Of a DNA stretch of 23,260 bases, positions 8,179 through 15,041 are shown piece after piece. This stretch comes from Lachnospiraceae bacterium (GTDB lineage: Bacteria > Bacillota_A > Clostridia > Lachnospirales > Lachnospiraceae): contig JAFZQP010000096.1 in assembly GCA_017620345.1 (NCBI GenBank), positions 1-23,260 of the forward strand, written 5' to 3'. Made by a program: the position numbers and the translations under genes. The notes beneath the pieces were generated by a model, which made no database searches, was not told the origin of the DNA, and worked only from the letters and a program-made list of their open reading frames with translations. Every line of letters begins with the position of its first letter. Position 1 is the stretch's first letter.

Positions 8179-9368
8179 TCTTCTCCGGCAGGTTCTTCTT
8201 CGGCGTACTCGCCTTCTTCATACTCTCCTTCGTAGTATTCACCGTCTTCGTACTCATACTCTTCATCTTCGTCATAGTAATCTTCAAGACGGAATCCCGG
8301 AGTATCTTTCGCCTGCGTCTCGGACTTGATGTCGATCTTGAAGCCCGTAAGCTTGGCTGCAAGTCTTGCATTCTGTCCTTCCTTACCGATCGCAAGTGAT
8401 AACTGGTCATCGGGAACGACTACCTTGGCTGATTTTTCATCACTGTCGGCGATGACAAATACGACCTTTGCGGGAGACAGTGCATTCTCGATGAGAATAC
8501 CCGGGTTGTCATCCCAGCTGATTATATCGATCTTCTCGCCGCGAAGCTCATCTACAACGGCATTTACTCTTGTACCGTTCATACCGACGCATGCTCCGAC
8601 GGGATCAACGTCGGGATTATTTGACCATACCGCCATCTTGGTACGGCTTCCCGCCTCCCTGGCGATCGACTTGATCTCTACGCTTCCGTCACGGATCTCG
8701 GCAACCTCAGCCTCGAACAGGCATTTTACAAGGTACGGATGTGTACGTGAAACAGAGATCCTCGGCCCTCTGTTATTATCCTTGACCTCAACCACATAAA
8801 CCTTTACGCGGTCATTGACACGAAGGTTCTCTCTGGGTATCTGCTCCGATTCGGGAAGGAAAGCATCCGCTTTTCCAAGATCTATGCAAACGTTCTTGCC
8901 TACATATCTCTGAACAACGCCTGTTACCAGACTGCGTTCCTTGTCCTTGAATGTCTTGACGACAACAGAACGTTCCTCTTCGCGGATCTTCTGGAGTATC
9001 ACGTTCTTGGCATTTGTTGTTGCGATACGTCCGAAATCCTTACTCTCGATCTCAACATCTATGACATCACCGACCTTTACGCCGGGAACTATCTTCTTGG
9101 CTTCTTCCTTTGCGATCTGAGCGACATTATCCTCAGGCTTCATCACAACGGTCTTGGCAGCAAAGACCTTAAATTTACCGGTCTCCCTGTCGATCTCGAC
9201 ATGCATGTTGTCGGAGCGTCCGAAATGCTGCTTGCACGCCGTAAGAAGGGACGTTTCGATAGCTTCGAACATCGTCTCTTTACTGATATCCTTCTCCTTC
9301 TCCAATATCTCAAGAGCCATCAAAAGCTCTTTTCCGCTGTCTTCCTTCTGAACTTCTTTCTTTGCCAT
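8175..9368 (-). CDS. nusA: transcription termination/antitermination factor NusA
   Basis: NusA binds RNA polymerase and nascent RNA and modulates pausing, termination and antitermination. The polymerase-binding N-terminal domain spans about 1-130. The S1 domain begins near VTGVVQRYVGKNVCIDLGK. Two KH domains follow, seen as DPVGACVGMNGTRVNAVVDEL and SLAIGKEGQNARLAAKLTG. The protein ends with a 36-residue tail (362-397) made almost only of Glu, Asp, Tyr and Gly, with EGEY repeats. The core length fits Firmicute NusA; the acidic tail is extra. ATG at 9366-9368 follows AAGGAG. The rimP-nusA gap holds a small GCCGC-TAT-GCGGC dyad at 9395-9407 without a T-run, so not a terminator. Confidence 0.97.
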   Translation of the reverse strand: MAKKEVQKEDSGKELLMALEILEKEKDISKETMFEAIETSLLTACKQHFGRSDNMHVEIDRETGKFKVFAAKTVVMKPEDNVAQIAKEEAKKIVPGVKVGDVIDVEIESKDFGRIATTNAKNVILQKIREEERSVVVKTFKDKERSLVTGVVQRYVGKNVCIDLGKADAFLPESEQIPRENLRVNDRVKVYVVEVKDNNRGPRISVSRTHPYLVKCLFEAEVAEIRDGSVEIKSIAREAGSRTKMAVWSNNPDVDPVGACVGMNGTRVNAVVDELRGEKIDIISWDDNPGILIENALSPAKVVFVIADSDEKSAKVVVPDDQLSLAIGKEGQNARLAAKLTGFKIDIKSETQAKDTPGFRLEDYYDEDEEYEYEDGEYYEGEYEEGEYAEEEPAGEE

Positions 9369-9421
9369 TTTTATTCTCCTTTTTATTGATCTATGCCGCT
9401 ATGCGGCCGGTTAACTGTTGA

Positions 9422-9889
9422 TCAGAGATCGAGGGACAGTTTTACGGATGCTATCTCGCTCCGGTTATAGCATCTTTCCTCTTTGCCGTTTGCTGCGATC
9501 GTGATGCTGTCCTTATCAAATGCAACAAGGCGCCCTGTCGTCTCCTTCGTGCCGTCAACACTCTTGTAGAACTTCACGTCGACATCCCTTCCGATGCTCC
9601 TTGAAAACTCCCTGTCCTTAACGAGCCGTCTTCCGAGTCCCGGTGAGCTGACTTCGAGAGTATATGGCTCTCCTATAAAATCATCCTCATCGAGCAGATC
9701 GGACAGTTTTCTCGATACCGACACGCAGTCATCGATCGTAATGCCACCCTCTTTGTCGATGAACACGCGAAGGAACATCTCTTTTCCTTCCTTTACATAC
9801 CCGACGTCCCACAGGTCAAATGCGAATCCGTCTAGTATGGGAAGAAGGAGCTGCTCAACACGCGTTTCGATCTCTTCCCTTTTGGACAT
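9422..9889 (-). CDS. rimP: ribosome maturation factor RimP
   Basis: RimP acts in 30S subunit maturation. The 155-residue product shows the YhbC/RimP pattern: an N-terminal alpha/beta domain with VEQLLLPILDGFAFDLWDVGY, LRVFIDKEGGITIDDC and SRKLSDLLDED, the conserved YTLEVSSPGLGRRL, then a Sm-like C-terminal domain (GRDVDVKFYKSVDG to the end). I chose the ATG at 9887-9889 (MSKREEI) because AAGGAGG at 9894-9900 precedes it. An in-frame ATG at 9913 would add eight residues that overlap this SD and lack their own. It is the first gene of the rimP-nusA-infB operon and sits directly behind a promoter and a strong leader hairpin. Confidence 0.95.
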   Translation of the reverse strand: MSKREEIETRVEQLLLPILDGFAFDLWDVGYVKEGKEMFLRVFIDKEGGITIDDCVSVSRKLSDLLDEDDFIGEPYTLEVSSPGLGRRLVKDREFSRSIGRDVDVKFYKSVDGTKETTGRLVAFDKDSITIAANGKEERCYNRSEIASVKLSLDL

Positions 9890-9893
9890 CTGT

Positions 9894-9900
9894 CCTCCTT
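9894..9900 (-). promoter_or_regulatory. Shine-Dalgarno site that sets the rimP start
   Basis: The minus strand reads AAGGAGG here, four bases before the ATG at 9889. It supports MSKREEI as the true N-terminus rather than the upstream in-frame ATG at 9913, whose extension would read through this SD. Confidence 0.75.
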
Positions 9901-9916
9901 TGTTACCATACAAGCA

Positions 9917-9946
9917 ATGAAGTGAGCTGCGGACAGCTCACTTCAT
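9917..9946 (-). promoter_or_regulatory. perfect 13-bp leader hairpin upstream of rimP
   Basis: Bases 9917-9929 and 9934-9946 are exact inverted complements separated by four bases. In the minus-strand (rimP) RNA the loop reads UCCG, a member of the UNCG class of stable tetraloops; on the plus strand the loop is CGGA. The stem would begin about 13 bases from the predicted rimP mRNA 5' end and stop about 17 bases before the SD. No U-run follows on either strand, so it is not an ordinary intrinsic terminator. A role as 5' stabiliser, RNase III site or protein target is inferred. Confidence 0.75.
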
Positions 9947-9965
9947 ACTCAAAAACATCATAAGT

Positions 9966-9994
9966 ATATTACCACCGATACAATTGCATTGCAA
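9966..9994 (-). promoter_or_regulatory. promoter of the rimP-nusA-infB operon
   Basis: On the minus strand TTGCAA (9989-9994) is followed after 17 bases by TAATAT (9966-9971), with a TG one base before the -10 box (extended -10). Transcription would start near 9959. It would drive rimP, nusA, ylxQ, infB, rbfA, nrnA, truB, ribF and probably the Na/Pi transporter, as no other promoter-like gap is obvious between them. Confidence 0.6.
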
Positions 9995-10018
9995 GAAGAA
10001 AATCGTATCTGTTATAAT
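9989..10018 (+). promoter_or_regulatory. promoter of the acyl carrier protein gene
   Basis: On the plus strand TTGCAA (9989-9994) is followed after 18 bases by a consensus TATAAT (10013-10018), with TG one base before it (extended -10). The -35 hexamer is the same palindromic TTGCAA used by the opposing rimP promoter. The leader to the ATG at 10076 would be about 50 bases and contains AAGGAG at 10062-10067. Confidence 0.65.
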
Positions 10019-10075
10019 CATCGCATAAGGCATATTCCAACCGGAACGATATTCAACAGATAAGGAGTAACACAT

Positions 10076-10297
10076 ATGGAAAAACTGATAGAACTGCTGC
10101 AGGATATACGTGATGATATCGACTTTGAAACCGCCACCGATCTTGTCGACGGAAATATACTGACATCCTTTGACATCATTCAGATCATAAGTGCCATCGA
10201 TGAAGAATATGATGTCTCGATCCCCGCGACCGCTATCATACCTGCGAACTTCAACAGCGCAAAGGCGATGTTCGATCTTATCAATAAGCTTTCGTAG
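10076..10297 (+). CDS. acyl carrier protein (DltC-like)
   Basis: This 73-residue acidic four-helix protein is a phosphopantetheine carrier. The predicted modified serine is Ser31 in GNILTSFDIIQII; the residue before it is Thr, where most ACPs and DltC proteins have Asp. The rest fits: an N-terminal helix MEKLIELLQDIRDD, then ISAIDEEYDVSIPA and a C-terminal FNSAKAMFDLINKL helix that resembles the DltC end more than fatty-acid ACP. AAGGAG lies 8 bases before the ATG. It is a lone plus-strand gene, divergent from rimP and convergent with an SGNH/DltD-like gene, overlapping it by 17 bases. Nearby MBOAT and SGNH genes suggest it carries an acyl or aminoacyl group for surface modification. The cargo and loading enzyme are not shown here. 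Confidence 0.85.
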   Translation: MEKLIELLQDIRDDIDFETATDLVDGNILTSFDIIQIISAIDEEYDVSIPATAIIPANFNSAKAMFDLINKLS

Positions 10298-11198
10298 ACC
10301 GTATCCTGTCGATAAGAGCCTTTGTATATACACGTCTTCCCTCTGCGGACATATGACTCATGTCCTCGAAGTATTCGGGGTTATGTGTGTCAAAACCGGT
10401 ATCGGCGGCAAATATACATTGTGCATCTTCATTTTTGACAAGTTCCGTTATATATGTCAGGTTTTCCTGATATACCGGATCTTCCTGCAGTCTGTGATAG
10501 TGTGGGCATTCAAGGAGAATGTAAGGCACGTTGTCGGCCCTGCATTTTCTTATAAGCGACAACAGCGCTTCCTCCTGTGCCTTAACAGGTTTAAGAGTGC
10601 TTATATCAAACTGCTCGTTCTCAAGAAACTGCGCGCCTCCCGACGGTGTCTCGCCGGTCTTGGCGCCTTTTTTATACCTTGTTGCATAGAACGGTTCGGT
10701 GACCGGATATGTGATAAGATCATCCATTCCCGCCGTAACGAAATATTCGAAGAAAAGCGGAAGATCGGCATCCGAGCTTTCCGACATTCTCTGCCACAGG
10801 CGCTTTTTCCCTTCCCACGACAGGTCCCATATGACTCTCGAATCCGACAGTTTGACCTCTTCCGTCAGAAGGAGCGGATCAAGTTCGATAACCAGAATGT
10901 CGGTATGACCTCCGCGACGTTTTATCTCATCATACTGTATGGAACAGGCAATATACTGGTTTCCGCCGTATGCGAGTATATACGCACTGTCATCGAAGTT
11001 TTCATCAAGCATGTCTATGTCAAGATTACTTCGAAATGTTGACGATCCGAGAAACAGTATCTCCTGATCGCCCTGCGAAAGGAGTCCCTCTATACCGCGG
11101 TTATGGATCGGTATCATGCACGAGCAGTAATTCTTGAAGCCTACTGCCGCAAGACACACAATAAACGCTATGAGGATTGTAATGATCATCTTCTTCAT
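10281..11198 (-). CDS. membrane-anchored SGNH/DltD-like protein
   Basis: This 305-residue protein has one N-terminal membrane segment (about 4-21) after MKK and an extracellular domain. The domain has SGNH-type marks: LFLGSSTFRSN with Ser52/53 in place of block I, YGGNQY as a possible Gly/Asn block, and DMSHMSAEG near the end with Asp279 and His282 (D-x-x-H, block V). DltD and AlgX/AlgJ-type partners of MBOAT acyltransferases share this plan. I chose ATG at 11196-11198 because it gives a clean signal-anchor; longer in-frame starts at up to 11240 overlap the MBOAT gene. The start is one base after the MBOAT stop. It likely works with that MBOAT in handing an acyl group to a surface polymer. 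Confidence 0.78.
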   Translation of the reverse strand: MKKMIITILIAFIVCLAAVGFKNYCSCMIPIHNRGIEGLLSQGDQEILFLGSSTFRSNLDIDMLDENFDDSAYILAYGGNQYIACSIQYDEIKRRGGHTDILVIELDPLLLTEEVKLSDSRVIWDLSWEGKKRLWQRMSESSDADLPLFFEYFVTAGMDDLITYPVTEPFYATRYKKGAKTGETPSGGAQFLENEQFDISTLKPVKAQEEALLSLIRKCRADNVPYILLECPHYHRLQEDPVYQENLTYITELVKNEDAQCIFAADTGFDTHNPEYFEDMSHMSAEGRRVYTKALIDRIRSTKAY

Positions 11199-11199
11199 T

Positions 11200-12627
11200 C
11201 TAAAACGCCTGATACATAAACCTTGATGCTCCAAGCACACCGAACAGCACGGTAGCTACCATCATCGCCCCGGCATACAGATACCTGTGCTTTGTAAAAG
11301 CATTCGGATCGCATTCCTTGCGCCACTCAACAACAAACAGTCCTCCGATGAGGACGATAAGGATAAGGACCGACGCAAGCGCCTGGTTACCGTTTCCGAA
11401 CGGCGTCAGTGCCGAAGCTACAGATGCGGCTCCGATCCTTGTATCCGTAAAAATCTTCCTGTATATGAGAAAAGCATCCTTAAGACTTTCCGCGCGGAAC
11501 ATCACCTCACCCATCAGCACGATAAAGAACGTCCTGAGAGTCTTGAACACTATGATCCCGCGATTTTCATCATTCCATCCTATCTTCTTCTTAAGTTTCT
11601 TCACCTGTCCCATCGAAAGGACCGAGATCATCATTATGATCGCAAAATATACGCCCCAGCCGATGTACACGGCTTCCGCGCCATGCCATATACCGGTTAT
11701 GATCCAGACAAGGATGAGAGGAAATACGGTACGAAGATTTCCCTTCTTTGCTTTCGGGAATATCCTGCCAAGGCCCTTTGCAGCCTTGCGGTTCCATGAG
11801 GATGTAACGGCCGGCAACATAAGGTGCTCCTTAAACCACTCGTTCAATGTGATATGCCATCTTCTCCAGTATTCCTGTATGTCACGCGAAAAATACGGAC
11901 GTATGAAGTTCTCCGCAAGCTCGATCCCGAGCATCCTCGATATGCCGCAGGCAATATCCATATATCCCGAAAAATCGGCGTACAGCTCTATCGCATAAAA
12001 GAACACCCCGATAAGCAGTGTAAGTCCGCCCTGCGAATCCGGAGCCGAAAATACGGTATCTACGTAATAATTCAGCCTCCCCGCGATCACAAGCTTCTTG
12101 AACACGCCTTTTATCACACGGTATCCGCCCTCTTTGATATTGGAAAGCTCATATTTATGCTCTGCCGTGAGCCTGTCCATCATTTTCTGATATGTTCCTA
12201 TCGGGCCTTCGGTGATCTGCGGAAAATATGATATGAACAATGCATACTTCAGAAGATCGGAACTGGGCTGTATCTTCTTTCCATAACAGTCGTGTGCGTA
12301 TCCGAGAGTCATGAAAGTATAAAATGATATACCGAGCGGCACTGCCAGACTGCGGACTCCTAAATATACGCTGTATCTGAAAAATATGAGCAATCCCAGA
12401 TTGATAACAATCGTTATTATAAAGTGGGATCTCTTTGGATCCCGCATGAGCGCCCACGTTGAGACTATCGATATAAGTATGAAGACTATATACACGGGAT
12501 TTGCAAGAACATAGAACAGAAGACTCGCTGCAAGCAGAACCTTCCACTGGTGACGTGCCGGGATAAGATAGTATACCGCCAGAACAACGGCAAAAAAAAT
12601 CACGAATCTAAGCGAGATAAGGCTCAT
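11200..12627 (-). CDS. MBOAT family O-acyltransferase (DltB/AlgI-like)
   Basis: Membrane-bound O-acyltransferases move acyl or aminoacyl groups across or at the membrane onto surface polymers. About ten hydrophobic segments are visible. Signature stretches are VPLGISFYTFMTLGYAHDCY, SYFPQITEGPIGTY, YADFSGYMDIACGI, SRDIQEYWRRWHITLNEW (conserved His258) and WIITGIWHGAE with the predicted catalytic His315. The 475-residue length fits DltB/AlgI/PatA. An ATG at 12625-12627 overlaps the upstream stop by one base (TGATG) and has GGGAGG 7 bases before it; a GTG one codon earlier (12628-12630) is less well spaced. The downstream SGNH gene follows after one base. The substrate cannot be read from the sequence. 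Confidence 0.93.
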   Translation of the reverse strand: MSLISLRFVIFFAVVLAVYYLIPARHQWKVLLAASLLFYVLANPVYIVFILISIVSTWALMRDPKRSHFIITIVINLGLLIFFRYSVYLGVRSLAVPLGISFYTFMTLGYAHDCYGKKIQPSSDLLKYALFISYFPQITEGPIGTYQKMMDRLTAEHKYELSNIKEGGYRVIKGVFKKLVIAGRLNYYVDTVFSAPDSQGGLTLLIGVFFYAIELYADFSGYMDIACGISRMLGIELAENFIRPYFSRDIQEYWRRWHITLNEWFKEHLMLPAVTSSWNRKAAKGLGRIFPKAKKGNLRTVFPLILVWIITGIWHGAEAVYIGWGVYFAIIMMISVLSMGQVKKLKKKIGWNDENRGIIVFKTLRTFFIVLMGEVMFRAESLKDAFLIYRKIFTDTRIGAASVASALTPFGNGNQALASVLILIVLIGGLFVVEWRKECDPNAFTKHRYLYAGAMMVATVLFGVLGASRFMYQAF

Positions 12628-13871
12628 CACTCTGCCTCCCCGTCATGATCCGTACACATACGGCCGACCGCAAACCAGAATACCGGTGCGCAGAACTGAA
12701 ATGCGAGCATGTTCGAGCCTATCGACTGAAGTATTCCGACTGCAACGATCCCCAGCTCCGTATAGTGATCTGAAAGCCTCTTTGCACCGTTCCTTACCGC
12801 CAGAAGTATCAGATATATCCATATCGAAAATCCTATGACCCCGTTCTCGCAGTACAGTTTAACGAGCCCTCCGTCAGCGATCACGTGGGCATCTTCTATC
12901 CCTATCGCTCTGTGTCCGTTAGCCCCGAGTCCGTTCCCGAGCCATGTCGTATACATATTGTTGACCGCTGCGACCCACTGCTCGCTCCTTTCGGAAACGG
13001 CAGTCGGAAGCGATATTATCCTGTACCAGAACTTCAGCACATAATCAAATCTGACTGCGCACAGTGCAATAAACAGTACGGCAACCGTTCCTAACTCTAT
13101 CCAGAAATACTTCCTTGGGATCATATCAAGAACAAAGAAAACAAGACAGTTCACATATACTATGACAAGCGCCGCCGCAACAAGGCCGCTCCTCTGGTTG
13201 GCAAGGACTGCCGACAGGAAGCATACCGTCATTCCGGTAACCGCAAATGCCATGTCGTGCTTAGATCTATCCGTTCTCTTTGTATTCATGAACCAGGCGG
13301 ATACCATCATTCCTGCGACCATGTTAAAACTGAGTATCGTACTTCCGACGACCGAATTCATCCTGACCCTTGTTGTTGCGGCATCAGCCTTGGAAGTATA
13401 TTTGAGCGCAACAAGCCAGTCATTGTAAAACTGCGGTGCAAGAGCATACAGAGCGATACCGAGAATACCGAGGATGAGCATTGCTGCAATATATATCCGA
13501 TACCATCTTCCGGTCGCACGTCCCGCACTCTTTCCGACAAAATAAAATACCATCGGCAATACGGATGAGATGAACTCTCCCGTAAACACCGACAGCGGGA
13601 ATCCTCCTGCAAGGAGCCATATTACCGACAATATCTCATATACAAAAAAAACGACTGCCAACACGTCCTGCAGTGTCTTAACTTTCAGGTCATGTCCGGC
13701 AGCCAGCACCGCAAGTATGAACAGCATAAGCGCCGTTGCCACCACTCCAGGCCGCATCCCGAAGAACATGAGAGTCGATGTATAAGCAAGCACGACGAGG
13801 ATATAATACATATCCCCGACGTGCCTTAACTTTGATATTATAGATGATCTGTCCTTACCTGTATCCATCAT
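12627..13871 (-). CDS. O-antigen ligase/polymerase-like polytopic membrane protein
   Basis: This 414-residue protein has about ten to twelve hydrophobic segments and the pattern of the Wzy/WaaL/RodA-like glycan polymerase-ligase superfamily. Useful marks are LANQRSGLVAAALVIVY, the extracellular-loop motif WLGNGLGANGHRA, and LVKLYCENGVIGFSIWIYL, all typical of O-antigen ligase-like proteins. No cytoplasmic catalytic domain is present. It may polymerise or attach a surface glycan. The start ATG (13869-13871) lies inside the 3' end of the SH3-protein gene (17-base overlap) with only a weak SD, which suggests translational coupling; a second ATG follows immediately. Its stop overlaps the MBOAT start. 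Family-level assignment is fairly sure; exact role is inferred from neighbours. Confidence 0.75.
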   Translation of the reverse strand: MMDTGKDRSSIISKLRHVGDMYYILVVLAYTSTLMFFGMRPGVVATALMLFILAVLAAGHDLKVKTLQDVLAVVFFVYEILSVIWLLAGGFPLSVFTGEFISSVLPMVFYFVGKSAGRATGRWYRIYIAAMLILGILGIALYALAPQFYNDWLVALKYTSKADAATTRVRMNSVVGSTILSFNMVAGMMVSAWFMNTKRTDRSKHDMAFAVTGMTVCFLSAVLANQRSGLVAAALVIVYVNCLVFFVLDMIPRKYFWIELGTVAVLFIALCAVRFDYVLKFWYRIISLPTAVSERSEQWVAAVNNMYTTWLGNGLGANGHRAIGIEDAHVIADGGLVKLYCENGVIGFSIWIYLILLAVRNGAKRLSDHYTELGIVAVGILQSIGSNMLAFQFCAPVFWFAVGRMCTDHDGEAE

Positions 13872-14934
13872 ACTGAAGTATCGTGATAAGTTCCGATCCG
13901 GAATGGATCTCTACCTCGGCCTTTGCCTCCTCGTCTGTACCGTTGGGTGTTGCAAAACGGAACTTGTCAAGAAGGTGCTTGTACTCGGCCGGTGTTACCG
14001 ATACTCCGCTGAGTGTCAGAGTCTGCTGTGCTGCTGCAGCTGCTGCAGCTGCCTGCTGTGCTGCTGCCTCCTCGGCAGCCTGCTTTTCGGCATCGGCCTT
14101 TGCCTTAGCCTCGGCTTCTTCCTTGGTCTGTGTAGCCTGAGTATTGTTATTATCGGTATTCTGGTTATTATCCGTGTTCTCTGTCTTCTTTTCTTCTTTC
14201 TTTTCTTCCTTCTTCTCGTCCTTCTTCTCGTCTGCAGGCTCTTCTGTCGGTCCCTCGTTAAACTCCTCCTCGGATATCTCCGTAAGGAATTCGGTCTTCA
14301 TGTAACCGTCCTGGCCCTTATATAATATGTGAGTCCAGTCTTCAACATCCTCAACCTTCTCGAACATATCACCTTTCTTGGCCTTGCCGAGAACATCTCC
14401 GTCCGTACTGTTGGTCGATCTTATGTTTACATCATCACCGGTAGATTTGACGTACTTCTTGAGAGTAGCCGCTGCCTCAGCCTCTGCCTGAGCCGCCGCT
14501 TCCTCCTCAGCCTTCTGCTGCGCCTCTGCCTGAGCCGCCGCTTCAGCCTGAGCACGGGCTACCGAATCAACTATACTGTATGTCAGTATCTGACTCTTGA
14601 TACCCTTACACTCAACATATACGGTAACGTTTCCTTCGTTCATTCCGGTCGTAAGTATCGCCTTGCCGTTATCACCGATCTCAAACGAGCTTGTCGGATC
14701 ATCAACTGTACATGTTGCCTTCTTGATGCTCGCCTTTGACGGGGTTGCTACGATCGAGAATGTGTACTGTGTTCCGACCTCCAGAGATGTCTCTGAAAAG
14801 TCCGGCTGAAGCTGAATGCTCTTCAGTTTCTTGGATGCGGAGAACAGATATATTCCTCCTCCGATAACAAGAATAGCGATCAGTGCCGCGAACACTACGA
14901 TCAGGATTCTGATAATGCTGTTTTGCTTTCTCAC
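13855..14934 (-). CDS. membrane-anchored SH3-domain protein with low-complexity linkers
   Basis: The 359-residue product has a single membrane segment (8-30) and an extracellular C-terminal part. In order: a bacterial Ig-like (BIG2-type) region at 40-121 (SETSLEVGTQYTFSIVATPS), an Ala/Glu/Gln helix at 124-158, an SH3b domain at 160-220 (DDVNIRSTNSTDGDVLGKAK, EDWTHILYKGQDGYMKTEFL), a Lys/Glu then Asn/Thr linker at 221-271, an Ala-rich run at 272-304, and a short C-terminal domain. SH3b domains often bind peptidoglycan or glycans. The start is GTG (14932-14934), with AAGGAG 7 bases upstream and no better ATG nearby. No lipobox is seen. It precedes the ligase-like gene and may be a wall-binding scaffold for the cluster; that role is inference. 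Confidence 0.82.
   Translation of the reverse strand: MRKQNSIIRILIVVFAALIAILVIGGGIYLFSASKKLKSIQLQPDFSETSLEVGTQYTFSIVATPSKASIKKATCTVDDPTSSFEIGDNGKAILTTGMNEGNVTVYVECKGIKSQILTYSIVDSVARAQAEAAAQAEAQQKAEEEAAAQAEAEAAATLKKYVKSTGDDVNIRSTNSTDGDVLGKAKKGDMFEKVEDVEDWTHILYKGQDGYMKTEFLTEISEEEFNEGPTEEPADEKKDEKKEEKKEEKKTENTDNNQNTDNNNTQATQTKEEAEAKAKADAEKQAAEEAAAQQAAAAAAAAQQTLTLSGVSVTPAEYKHLLDKFRFATPNGTDEEAKAEVEIHSGSELITILQYDGYR
14022..14067. repeat. GCA/GCT triplet run in the SH3-protein gene
   Basis: An imperfect trinucleotide tract of GCA, GCT and CAG codons (minus strand) encodes an Ala/Gln run including eight consecutive Ala. The segment AGCAGCACAGCAG occurs at both ends of the tract. Such tracts can change length by replication slippage in steps that keep the frame. 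Confidence 0.8.
14480..14544. repeat. two 23-bp direct repeats in the SH3-protein gene
   Basis: The 23-base sequence at 14480-14502 recurs exactly at 14522-14544, a period of 42 bases (14 codons). Both copies encode the same AQAEA-type stretch of the Ala/Glu helix. The period is a whole number of codons and of helical heptads, so it looks like an in-frame duplication within a coiled coil. Confidence 0.85.
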
Positions 14935-14995
14935 GATGATTCTCCTTAATTATTCATATAACCGATAAGTTGAAATAACACTTTACCGACTAAAC

Positions 14996-15025
14996 ATTAT
15001 ACAACACTTCCGTATAAAACCACAA
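14996..15025 (-). promoter_or_regulatory. probable internal promoter for the SH3-ligase-MBOAT-SGNH genes
   Basis: On the minus strand TTGTGG (15020-15025) is followed after 18 bases by TATAAT (14996-15001). A second TATAAT at 15033-15038 lies closer to the amidase stop but has a poorer -35. The 107-base gap (14935-15041) is the longest non-coding stretch in the envelope cluster and has no terminator hairpin. It probably gives the four downstream genes a start site separate from the amidase gene. Confidence 0.5.
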
Positions 15026-15041
15026 GCGAAACATTATATGT

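Noticed and set aside
7904..8410. 168-codon minus frame across the nusA/ylxQ junction, checked as the missing ylxR
   Set aside because: It overlaps both genes out of frame, is Arg/Lys/Thr-rich, and has none of the YlxR motifs.
9395..9407. small GC dyad between rimP and nusA as a terminator or attenuator
   Set aside because: Five base pairs with a three-base loop and no T-run; too weak to support a call.
9917..9946. leader hairpin as an intrinsic terminator
   Set aside because: No T-run follows the stem on either strand, and it sits downstream of the rimP promoter and upstream of its SD.
10191..11042. 283-codon plus-strand open frame opposite the SGNH gene
   Set aside because: It lies wholly on the reverse of convincing genes, starts inside the carrier gene, lacks an SD, and its residues show no family pattern.
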